Of a stretch of DNA of 64,000 nucleotides, positions 55,747 through 64,000 are shown piece after piece. A program made the position numbers and the translations under genes. The notes beneath the pieces are model-generated. The model had not been told where the DNA came from and made no database searches. It worked only from the letters and a program-made list of their open reading frames with translations. The stretch comes from Oncomelania hupensis (lineage: Eukaryota > Mollusca > Gastropoda > Littorinimorpha > Pomatiopsidae): NCBI GenBank assembly GCA_036898135.1, contig CM072522.1, forward strand, positions 59,316,273 to 59,380,272, in the 5' to 3' direction. How positions within the stretch are numbered: the stretch's first letter is position 1; each line of letters starts with the position of its first letter.

Positions 55747-58700
55747 GGGGAACTTGAGAAAGCGAATTATGGTACTTATATCACAACAGAAAACAAGAAC
55801 CATAATACAGAGGGTCAATTAAAAATATTTACTGATGGCTCTGTTCTAGAAAATGGTATACTGCAGCTTTTTTATTCCGTATTATAAAGTTACACAATAA
55901 TACACTATTTAGGAAAAGGATTTTCACTGCAAAGCTGAGAGCAGAACTAATGTCTTTAAATAAAATTTGAAGTATGCCATTAACTTTATTTAGTATTATA
56001 ATATAGGTGTTTTTTTCTAAATCTGTTTTAGAGGCACTGAATTCCAATAATAAGAAAGAAAGAAAAGAGATTATATTAGAAATCAAAACCTTGGTTCATA
56101 ATCATATAAATAATGGTACACAGGTAATGTTTTATTGATTCCTTCACATTGAGGTTTTCATTTTAATGATTGGGCTGATTGAGTTGCCAGAAACTGGGCT
56201 GTACATATTAATGCAATATCTCTACATATTTCACTGTCTGTTAAACTCTACATATTTCACTGTCTGTTAAACTACATATTTCACTGTCTGTTAAAGAGGT
56301 TCATAATCACATTATGCATGTGTCTGCTTATACCTGCGACGAGTTTAAGGCCTACAAGAGTTTGCAAACATGCAAGCTCTTTGTCACCGGTTATTATTAT
56401 TATTATTATATTATTTTTATTATTATTGTTATATTATTATTTCCGTTTCTTCACCACTGTTAGCAGGTCATCGTGTTGTCCAATGGCTTGTGTGATGGTC
56501 TGTCGGACTTCGTCGTTGGTGATGTGTTGGGTATAGGAAATGCCCAGAAGTCTTCTGTAGCACCTCATCTCCATGCTTTGTATTCTTCGTTGGAGATCTG
56601 CTGTGAGGGTCCATGCTTCGCAAGCATATAGGAAGATGGAGATGACAAGGGAGCGCAGCAGTCTTACTTTGGAATGTAGACTGATGGTCCTGTCTTTCCA
56701 AATGGGCTTCAACCTTGTCAGGGAAGCAGTTGTTTGAGCGATCCTAGAGAGGACTTCCTGTCGGGACCAATTGTCTGATACAATGGCTCCTAAATATTTG
56801 AAGCTATGCACTGTGTTGAGGGATTGGCCTTGGACTTTGATATCCGTATTGATGCCATTGGTGTTGTTGGTCATCACTTTGGTCTTCTCTGCACTTATTT
56901 CCATTCCATAGGCTCTGGAGGTGGTGTCAAGCCTCTGTACCAGCTGTTCAAGTTCTTGTTCCTCTCCAGCCAATCCATCAATGTCATCTGCAAAACGAAG
57001 ATTGGAGATTGCTCTACCCCCTATGCTGACTGTGCCTTCATGGTCTGCAAGAGCATCTGACATGATGCGCTCTAGGAAGATGTTGAAGAGTGTTGGAGAG
57101 AGTAGGCATCCTTGACTCACACCGATTGTTGTTCTGAACCAGTTCCCGATGGCGCTGTTGTGGAGGACTGCACTGGTAGCCTTGTCATACAGGCTTTTGA
57201 TGACTTCAATAATTTTAGGGCTGATGTTGTACACTTTCATTGTTGCCCATAGAGCTGCATGCCAGACTCGGTCAAACGCCTTCTTGAAGTCTATGAACAC
57301 ATGATATAGATGTTGTTGGTGCTGTAGGTATTTCTCACAGATTATTCTGAGGTTGAAAATCTGCTCAGTGGTACTTTGCCCTGCCCTAAATCCTGCTTGT
57401 TCTTCAGCTATGATCTGTTCAGCTTGGGGTTTCAACCTGTTGAGTATTATTTTCAGGAGGACCTTGCTGGGATGGCTGATGAGGCTGATGGTCCGGTAAT
57501 TTTCACACTCCTGAAGGTTACCTTTTTTGGGAAGAGTGATGACAAGCGACTGGGTCCATGGTATAGGCCACTCCCCACTCTGCCAGATCTTGTTACAGAT
57601 AATGGTGAGGGCATCAATCATCGCTTCTCCTCCTGCTTGTAGCAGTTCCGCGGGTATGTTGTCCACTCCCGCTGACTTCCCTTTCTTTAGCGCTTGCACT
57701 GCTGCCTCAACTTCTTCCCGGAGAATTGGGAGGATTTCTTCTTCTTCTCTGTTCTCGGGACATGCTAGAACTGATGGGTCTCCATTTGGTGTATGGTTGT
57801 AAAGGTCAGAGCAGTACTCTGTCCATCTGTCCAAGACTTCTTGTTCTTCTGTAAGGCATATGCCACACTTGCTTTGGATCGTGGAGACTTTGGGCTGTTT
57901 GACACTTGTCAGCCGCTTCACTGTCTGGTAGGCCTTCTTGCTGTCGTTCTTGTTCAGACTGTTCTCTATTTCATGGCATTGATCTTCTATCCAGTTCTCC
58001 TTTGCTGTGCGCATGCCTTTTCGGATGTCATTGTTGATTTTTCGGTAGACATCAGCTCCCTGTGAGGTGTTCTTTTTCTTTTTCATCTCTCTTCGTTTAT
58101 CACACAGATCCAAAAGTTCAGGTGTGATCCATGGCTTCTTCTTTGGTCGGTGCTTGCCAAGGATCTCAGTGGCGGCATCTGTCACAGCTGAGTTGAAGGT
58201 GGTGGTCATGGTGTTGACATCTACTTCACCAGTCCCTAAAATGAGCAGTGGTGCAAATTTCCCTCCAATTGTGGCCTGAAATAGTTCTGCCACCTCCGGG
58301 TCTTGCAGTTTGTCCAGGTCGAACTTCCGTCTCGTGCACTTTGCTGTGTTTACTCTCTTCAAGTGATGCCGGGAAGACATCATCATGAAATCGTGGTCAC
58401 TTCTGATGCCTGCTCCTAGAAAAGTGCGCATCCTGCCAGTGTTGATGCTTGATCTGAAGCGTTTCTTGACCATGGGGATAAAAGAATACACCATCAGACC
58501 AAGTCCGAATCACAAGCCTATCTAGGTGACTGTTTAGATGACTGTTCAGATGACTGTTTAGGTGAAATCTGTCGAACATAAACACCTATGTTAAACAACG
58601 TAACATAACATAGAATATATGAAAATAACATACATGCCAAAATTAACATGTCATACACTGCATGAAAATAATTTCTTTAAACCAAGCATAACTCCAAAAA

Positions 58701-61066
58701 TGTTCACATGAGCAGACGGCATCAAAACTCCAAAATAGACCATACAAACACTTCCGATTTCTGCTCCTGGAAAAGTGCGTGTCCTGCCAATGTTGATGCA
58801 TGATCTGAAGCGTTTCTTGACCATAATGTAGTCTATTTGGTTGTGATGCTCCCCGCCAGGACTGTGCCATGTCCATCGTCTGGAGTTTTTGTGGAGACCA
58901 AGCGTGTTTGCCAGTACCAGATTGTTATATCTGGCAAACTCCAAGAGTCTCAGACCCCTGTCATTTGTCTCGTTGTTGCAGTGGGGTCCACATGTGTCTC
59001 CCCAGTTGTGGTGCGCATCTTGGCCAACCTTGGCATTCCAGTCGCCTTGCACTATGACTATGTCCTTCTTCGGCACTTGGTCAAAGGCCGCCTGTAGATT
59101 TTCATAAAAATCCTCCACTTCGCTGTCGTCATAGTCTGATGTTGGGGCATAGGCCTGGATGATGGTGATGTTGAAAGGAGCTGCTCTCAGGCGGATGGTA
59201 ATGAGTCTACTGGAGACTGGGCGGCAACCCATGACAGTGGCTAGAATGTTCTTGTGGACCAAGAATCCAACGCCGTGTTCGTGCCTGTCATCTCTACCGC
59301 TGAAATAGAGCTTGTGGCCTTTGTCGGTCGTTGTTACCTAGGCCTTTCCAGCGCAGTTCGCTGATGCCTAGAACGTTCCATCGATAGTGGTCCAACTCGT
59401 GGGCCAGTTTTTCTAATTTTCTTTCCGCAGTTAGGGTCCTGACATTCCAGGTTCCTATGACGATGTTGTTTCTCGTGCAGATCTTGCTAAATTGTCCATC
59501 AGTAGCATACTTAACACCTCCGTCCTGGTGGCCAACGGAAGGCGAGGTCCTTGTGCCGGGCGACGACCGATCCGGAATGGAATTATTGGATTGTGTCATC
59601 ATGTAGTGTGTCTTGGGCAAAAAAGACCTGGCGGTGCCCAATCCAAAGCCACAGCCGAAATCCACGAATACAGTGTGGCTCGCCTTGGCCCTGAGCACAT
59701 GGTCGTTGAACCTGTAGTAACGTGAGGTTCCTCCGCCCTGGCCGCTGACTTCTGTGTAGAAGACTTTCGCCCAGTGATGCCGTGCTAACATCACCCCTGT
59801 TAGTCGCCTCTTACGACACGCCGGGAAACGTTGGGTCTATTCTATTTAATGCCCGAACCCACAGAGCAAGTGGTGAAGAAACGGAAACTCCGATGGTATG
59901 GCCACGTCACCAGATCATCAGGCCTTGCAAAGACTATTCTGCAAGGCACAGTGCAAGGAGGTAGAAGAAGAGGGAGACTGAAAAAGAGGTGGGAGGACAA
60001 CATTCGAGAATGGACTGGTTTGACACTGAGCGAAGCCATCAGGGCTGCTGAGGACAGAGAAAGATGGAGTATGCTGGTTAAACGATCATCTGTGGTGCCC
60101 CTACGACCTTCGGGTTACGGGACAGGATAGGATAGGATAGGATTATTATTTAAAACGCCTAATCTGACAGCTATAAGCGTGTACAATAGATACAATAACA
60201 CATGTGCACAGAAAGTAAAATAATTGTAACAATGACAATGATAATGATGATATAAAGACCTACAGGCCTTGGAAAGCCCAAATGTCATTGTATCTCCCAA
60301 GGTTAATACTATATATATGATTAAGTTTTTGTTATGAATCATGTCACACAGGGTGCGTTTTGGACACACTAGACTAGGCATGTGAATGTGTTAGTTGTAT
60401 AGACTGCTTGTGCTGGTAATGTAGTGCAGTGATTTTGTATTTCTCATAGTGTAACATCCTCAATATTAATTATTATTTGTTTTTAAATTTAACTATTTTA
60501 GTATTTAGTAAGAATGATAAATAATAATAATAATAATAATAATTTTAACTATTTTAGTATTTAGCCCAATAATTCTAACTTTTGTATTGGTTGGCATAAA
60601 CAGGCTTTTACCCACTGAACAGTACATTTAATAAATAATAAAACAAAAACACACACAAACTGTGACATACATGTTTGTTATGTGTCTGTGTGTTGATGAC
60701 ATGTGTGTGTGTGTATGTTCACTCGCAATACCTAAATGAAAAATGCCTGCCTATATATATACCCCTGGTAACTGGGGTATTTTCATAGTGAGACTGACTT
60801 CTTCCTAATGTGAACTTCTTAACGGGTGTCTTTGTGACTACCCATGCAGTACATTTGGACTGCACTTAGTGTAGTCTATGCATTCAGGGCCAAACCTCCT
60901 CTGATGAGATATTTGGTAAAGATCGAAACGCGTCAGGAGAACCAGGCTTTATGAATGCAATTCTACTGCTTATTGAGCTCTTTTAGCTCATTAAAGAAGC
61001 ACATGGAATTGAAAGTCACTATGTCTCACTTTTGTCCACCTTTGAGAGCAGGATAATTATATTTCT

Positions 61067-61151
<85 letters not shown>

Positions 61152-63089
61152 GGAGAGAGAGAGAGAGTGGAGAGAGAGAGATAGAGAGAGATGTGTGAGT
61201 GCATGTTATCATTACTTTATTAAATGTAAGGTTGAGGAGGTAAAAACTACATTTGTATATATAGAGAGAGTACATTTTTTTCCCTTTCTTCTTTCATCGT
61301 GTTTGTCTTTTCTTACATTCTTTTAGTTTACTCTGCCTTGTCTTTACAAATTACAGCCTTTTAAATGTAAGGCTCAGGGTGTAAAACATGTTTATAACTT
61401 TATACCAACCATTACAAAAGTTAGAATCACGGGCTAAATATTTTAAACAAATAATAATTAATACTGATGATGTTACACTTGAAAAGCACAACTCAAAACA
61501 GTTAACTTCATGCACTGCACTAAATTACAACACAAGCAGTGAACACACGAAATAGTCTTGAGTCTAAACTACTAACACATTCACATGCCTAGTCTAGTCA
61601 CTAGTTTTGAGCCTAAACTGCTAACACTTTCACATGCCGCAGTCTAGTGTCATGGTGTGTCCAAAACGTATTCTGTGTAACATGATTCATAGCAAAAAAA
61701 TTTATCTTGGCAGATACAATGACATCTGGGCTTCCATGAGGCATGCAGATCTGTATATCATGCACACAGCCTGTGACAAAGAGCTTGGAGGCATCAAATT
61801 TGATGCATACTATTCATTGATACACTAGGCTTCTGCGTTGTTACGGGTCAGAGTCCTAATTCAAGGGCAATAATTCTAATGTACTTTTTATGTCAACGAA
61901 GACCATAGAGGTGCAACTCTAGGCTATTACTAAAAGTATGTTTTCGAAAATTAGTACGGCTATGCTTAATAAGTAATATGTTAACAGAGTTTCTTGTTGT
62001 ATCAAATTTGTTTAATTCAAAAAATTTGTTAGTATCTAATTCATCAATGTTATTTAAAATTGTATAAGCTTGTATTAGGTCTCCTCTCACTCTTCTGGCT
62101 TTTAGGCTTGGCAGACATAATGATTCCAGTCTGTCTCTGTAAGAAATATCTTTCAGTCCTGGAACCATTTTAGTTGCTTGTCTTTGTACACGCTCAATAG
62201 CAGCGGACTGTCTCTTTAATAAAGAGTACCAAATAATATTGCCATATTCTAGAAGAGGTCTAACCAAGAACTTGTAAAGTTGTACAAATGATGATCTATC
62301 TAGATACAAAAAACATCGCTGTATAATTCCGAGAGTTTTATTTGCCTTATTAATTACTTCACTAATGTGACAGTCAAAAGTTAACATGGAGTCAAATGTT
62401 ATTCCTAAATCTTTTTCGCTATCACATTTAGTCACTAATACCTGCCTGTACCTTGTTCACAGTCATGTAATAATCATTTTGGTGGTTGTTTTTGCCTATG
62501 TGAAGGACCTTACATTTGGTAGTATTAAAATATAGTTACCAGGTTTCTGTCCATTTCTGTAGTTCATTTATATCATTTTGTATAATCTGACTATCTTTTG
62601 AAAAACAATATAATCTTGTGTCGTCTGCAAATATTTTACATGAACTTTGCACAGATTCTGGCAAGTCATTAATAAAAAGTATGAACAGTATTGGTCCAAG
62701 AATGCTACCTTGAGGAATACCGCTGAAAACTTGTTTTTTTATAGAATATTCATTACCAACTCTAACTTTTTGTGTCCGGTCTGTCAAAAAATTTCTTATC
62801 CACTGTATGATACTTAGGTACGAGACTATTGAGGTCACCGAGGGTTTTCTCCGGGCACTCCGATTTCCTCCCTCCCTTCACTAATGGTACATGATGCAGT
62901 CAATATAAAAAATTCAAAAATTAAAATTCGATTTTCTTCCGTCTTCTAATAGCGATCTCCCTGCCTTTACACCACCTGTTTGAGTGATGTATGTGTATTT
63001 GGTGTGTGTGAGGGTAAATGAGACAAGTGTGTATGTTGGTATACATCGCCGTGCTTTGAGCCTTGGGGAAAGGCATGTACATAGCATCC

Positions 63090-63132
<43 letters not shown>

Positions 63133-64000
63133 GGTTTACCATGCCCACACCCTAACAATTTGTAGTAGTTGTTTTTTCTGACCTTTTCTGTGGACTGTGC
63201 AGTGAATGAGTACAGGGCGTTGATCTTAACTATGACAAAGTTGTTTTTGCATTGTTTGTTTTAAATGGGCCTCAGGAAATAGACCAGTACTTTGTTCATC
63301 CTTGATTGCACTTTGCTTTGGAAGTTTATTTACTGTGTCACCTGTAATATTTAGGAGAGAGGAAAAGATATAAAGTTTATACATGATGGCTTTTCAGTTC
63401 ATCACTATGTTTGCTTTCCGGTAATACATGTAGTCACATCAAAGCGGGTGTTCTGTTTAGAAATTGCAGAAAGTGAAAGCGTTCATGTTTCCCACAGCAG
63501 CAGTGAACAGATTGTCAGAGGAACCACTAATAGGACTGGCAGTGAGTTCAACATAAAGGAAGAAACAGAAAGCAAGACTGCACCTGACAGTGACATAATG
63601 GAGTCACATATCCCGCTGTTGTGTAAAGTGAAGACAGAACCTAACTGTGACTCTGAGGAAGATGGTAAGTATATTAGTGTATTATAGTAATTATTATCAT
63701 GTTTGTTACTATATTGTGATTGTAGCTGAAGTGCTTCACGGTTTTGTTTCTCTAGATTTTACTTGTATAGAACAGGCTGTGAGCTAATAACTTGCCTTAT
63801 GTGTCAGTGAATGCGTTTTCAATTCCAGAAGTGACAAGAACATTTTTTTAAATGGAAGTCAATGTTTTGTTGGTTTGAAGTTGGTGTGATCCACACAGGA
63901 ATATGGATGTGAGTGACAACAACTGTTTAGTTTTATCATCCACTCTGGCACTCATCCATGATTTGTTTGCTGATTTCTTTGTTACAGAAAGCAGTGGGTC
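51335..64000 (+). CDS. gene D: modular zinc-finger family member, 5' exons, runs off the window
   Basis: Exons are 51335-51437, 63461-63664 and 63988-64000 (cut by the window end). Donors and acceptors are gtgagt-like gtgag, tgtttag/gtaagt and gttacag. Exon 1 reads MEDDDNAMLSEVKLEIDI and is one codon shorter than its paralogues. Exon 2 has FNIKEE and CKVKTEPNCD. Exon 3 starts as the GPLETK-type module. Intron 1 is 12 kb against 670 bp in gene A, all the excess being inserted elements. Finger exons must lie beyond 64000 if present. Confidence 0.7.
51498..53728 (-). mobile_element. CR1-like LINE, 5'-truncated, in gene D intron 1
   Basis: The minus strand encodes the linker (53713-53183, HEGLNVNECWDKIKRMLKE) and then RT (53207-51609): [40 protein letters not shown], and C-terminal VVTPWNDLTAEAVDAGSLNA. 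A one-base frameshift separates the two frames near 53200. The tail is (catag)n at 51498-51519. GCAAAT flanks both ends. Gene A intron 1 (5660-5680) shows the empty target (ggtggcaaatttgttaacat). Confidence 0.85.
53799..53910 (+). mobile_element. tRNA-related SINE head
   Basis: A cloverleaf-like segment: A box tggcgcagtggataagtcg, T arm gcgggttcaattcccgc (53848-53864). The acceptor strands are imperfect. Downstream text (gcatgggtgccgcctttccg) is unrelated to tRNA. It resembles an arginine tRNA head but is unlikely to be a working tRNA. Confidence 0.55.
53911..55700. other. low-complexity sequence, no gene recognised
   Basis: It contains poly-T (54470-54490), poly-G (54656-54676) and poly-C (54796-54812) runs and an A-rich (aaagaaa)n stretch near 54378. 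Confidence 0.4.
55829..56205 (+). pseudogene. decayed LINE RNase H domain
   Basis: Plus-strand frames together give KIFTDGSVLENG (first catalytic Asp), KLRAELMSLNK (catalytic Glu), a SVLEALNSNNKKERKE helix, and GFHFNDWAD with ARNWAVH. This is the order of an RNase H fold. Many stops and frameshifts interrupt it. No RT is adjacent; an (att)n run precedes it (55709-55745). Confidence 0.5.
56437..58494 (-). CDS. RTE reverse transcriptase frame, 685 aa (disrupted upstream)
   Basis: Open from 58494 to the inversion point, where it runs into (att)n sequence. It holds the complete RT palm with FADD and most of the thumb. Upstream, a duplicated 25-bp word (ctgatctgaagcgtttcttg region) brackets about 350 bp of filler (58480-58830). 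Another frameshift near 59280 breaks the endonuclease, so the element is dead. Its C-terminal 90 codons lie at 59866-60130 on plus. Confidence 0.75.
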   Translation of the reverse strand: MVYSFIPMVKKRFRSSINTGRMRTFLGAGIRSDHDFMMMSSRHHLKRVNTAKCTRRKFDLDKLQDPEVAELFQATIGGKFAPLLILGTGEVDVNTMTTTFNSAVTDAATEILGKHRPKKKPWITPELLDLCDKRREMKKKKNTSQGADVYRKINNDIRKGMRTAKENWIEDQCHEIENSLNKNDSKKAYQTVKRLTSVKQPKVSTIQSKCGICLTEEQEVLDRWTEYCSDLYNHTPNGDPSVLACPENREEEEILPILREEVEAAVQALKKGKSAGVDNIPAELLQAGGEAMIDALTIICNKIWQSGEWPIPWTQSLVITLPKKGNLQECENYRTISLISHPSKVLLKIILNRLKPQAEQIIAEEQAGFRAGQSTTEQIFNLRIICEKYLQHQQHLYHVFIDFKKAFDRVWHAALWATMKVYNISPKIIEVIKSLYDKATSAVLHNSAIGNWFRTTIGVSQGCLLSPTLFNIFLERIMSDALADHEGTVSIGGRAISNLRFADDIDGLAGEEQELEQLVQRLDTTSRAYGMEISAEKTKVMTNNTNGINTDIKVQGQSLNTVHSFKYLGAIVSDNWSRQEVLSRIAQTTASLTRLKPIWKDRTISLHSKVRLLRSLVISIFLYACEAWTLTADLQRRIQSMEMRCYRRLLGISYTQHITNDEVRQTITQAIGQHDDLLTVVKKRK
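56437..60141. mobile_element. RTE-type LINE inserted by twin priming (5' part inverted)
   Basis: The 5' part runs on minus (about 59856 to 56437): endonuclease (GTWNVRTLTAERKLEKLAHE, QGDWNAKVG, NQIDYIMVKKRF) and RT (VFIDFKKAFDRVWH, GVSQGCLLSPTLFNIF, FADDIDGLAGE), ending at VVKKRK. The 3' part runs on plus (59866-60141): VKKRKLRWYGHVTRSSGLAK to the stop and a (ggata)n tail. The parts meet at the same element position, sharing gtggtgaagaaacggaa. ATTATTATTT flanks both ends (56433-56442, 60142-60151). Confidence 0.85.
60246..60420 (-). repeat. left arm of a long inverted repeat
   Basis: Read inverted it matches 61565-61790: acacattcacatgcctagtc, gtgtccaaaacg, acatgattcata, agatacaatgacat and tgggctt. 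The arms are about 1.1 kb apart and flank the hammerhead region. Confidence 0.65.
60745..61060 (+). mobile_element. Penelope-like or retrozyme-type fragment carrying a hammerhead
   Basis: Non-coding text around the ribozyme, from ctggtaactggggtattttc to the AT microsatellite. Minimal type I hammerheads are known mainly from terminal repeats of Penelope-like elements and from retrozymes. No RT or GIY-YIG frame is seen here, so the element is partial or non-autonomous. Boundaries are approximate. Confidence 0.5.
60879..60959 (+). ncRNA. type I hammerhead ribozyme
   Basis: Core CTGATGA (60901-60907) and GAAA (60925-60928). Stem II is G60908 to C60924 (GATATTT, loop GGT, AAAGATC, one A-G mismatch). 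Stem III is minimal: A60928-C60929 pairs with G60932-T60933 around a two-base loop. The cleavage triplet GTC ends at 60934. Stem I is CTCCT (60896-60900) with AGGAG (60935-60939), extended after an internal loop by TGCATTCA (60879-60886) with TGAATGCA (60952-60959). All invariant core bases are present, so self-cleavage after C60934 is predicted. Confidence 0.85.
61069..61146 (+). repeat. (ta)n microsatellite
   Basis: About 39 TA units, followed by (ga)n at 61154-61190. Confidence 0.95.
61565..61790 (+). repeat. right arm of a long inverted repeat
   Basis: Partner of 60246-60420. Its start is locally duplicated (taaactactaacacattcac and taaactgctaacactttcac). Confidence 0.65.
61880..62838 (-). 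pseudogene. CR1-like LINE fragment in gene D intron 1
   Basis: Minus-strand frames 62838-62536 (FLTDRTQKVRVGNEYS, SGIPQGSILGPILFILF, KIFADDTRLY) and 62435-61893 (EKDLGITFDSMLTFDCHI, LVRPLLEYGNIIWY) cover RT from motif 4 to the C-terminus, with a frameshift and stops near 62450-62540. Related to 31265-32059. Confidence 0.8.
62819..63133 (-). repeat. dispersed repeat with ccggagaaaaccctcggtga, ending in (att)n
   Basis: It reads, inverted, the same core as the sequence that seeds the 45-bp minisatellite at 9303. It ends in tattaat-type (att)n at 63089-63132, after which gene D intron sequence (cccacaccctaac) resumes. Confidence 0.6.

Noticed and set aside
61019..61275. Tyr/Ile repeat proteins
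   Set aside because: These are frames through a (ta)n microsatellite.

Overview
This is a eukaryotic, metazoan window. It has spliced genes with GT/AG introns, many non-LTR retrotransposons, DNA transposons, tRNA-derived SINEs and more than a dozen minisatellites. I see no bacterial-type gene organisation. The repertoire (large young C2H2 arrays, CR1/L2/Rex1-like, RTE and RNase H-bearing LINEs, hAT, Harbinger and pogo-like elements) fits a mollusc, probably a marine gastropod. That placement is inference; nothing in the sequence proves it.

The host content is one zinc-finger gene family arranged as a cluster. Gene A (+, 5275-13269, 6 exons, 560 aa, 12 fingers), gene B (-, 50936-34659, 8 exons, 738 aa, 10 fingers), gene C (-, 32352-28418, 5' exons only) and gene D (+, 51335 to beyond the window end) share the same first exon, which begins MED(E/D)D. 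All then use the same small modular exons. Splice phases agree at every junction, so genes A and B each give one continuous reading frame. A worn ZF tail at 4024-4298 is the end of a further member. Genes B and D are head-to-head with 398 bp between start codons. Genes A and C lie in an inverted segmental duplication that also carries the tail of the neighbouring ZF gene. Almost every short upstream exon encodes a psi-K-x-E SUMO-acceptor-like tetrapeptide (VKLE, IKEE, VKTE, VKSE, VKAE, LKTE), followed in many copies by acidic residues. The likely product is a DNA-binding C2H2 protein with a SUMO-decorated N-terminus.

Layout. 1-3005: hAT-like relic and the 3' exons of a SANT/Myb-like gene. 4024-4298: old ZF tail. 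5275-16000: gene A with intronic minisatellites, a pogo-like MITE and SINEs; its finger array is broken by a CR1/L2 LINE and two copies of a 650-bp element. 16.6-25 kb: minisatellites, LINE fragments, and a nested stack (LINE RNase H region, interrupted by a Mutator-like TIR element with target duplication, which itself carries a Harbinger relic). 26.5-28.4 kb: RTE fragments and a 46-bp minisatellite. 28.4-33.4 kb: gene C. 34.6-50.9 kb: gene B, whose introns hold an intact 977-aa LINE on the opposite strand, a hAT fossil, a palindromic element and an E-box/CCAAT array. 51.3-64 kb: gene D, whose first intron grew to 12 kb by LINE, RTE, SINE and a hammerhead-ribozyme-bearing insertion.

The most unusual items are a complete type I hammerhead ribozyme (60879-60959) typical of Penelope-like elements or retrozymes, a twin-primed RTE insertion with both halves preserved, and the modular SUMO-motif exon system of the ZF cluster.
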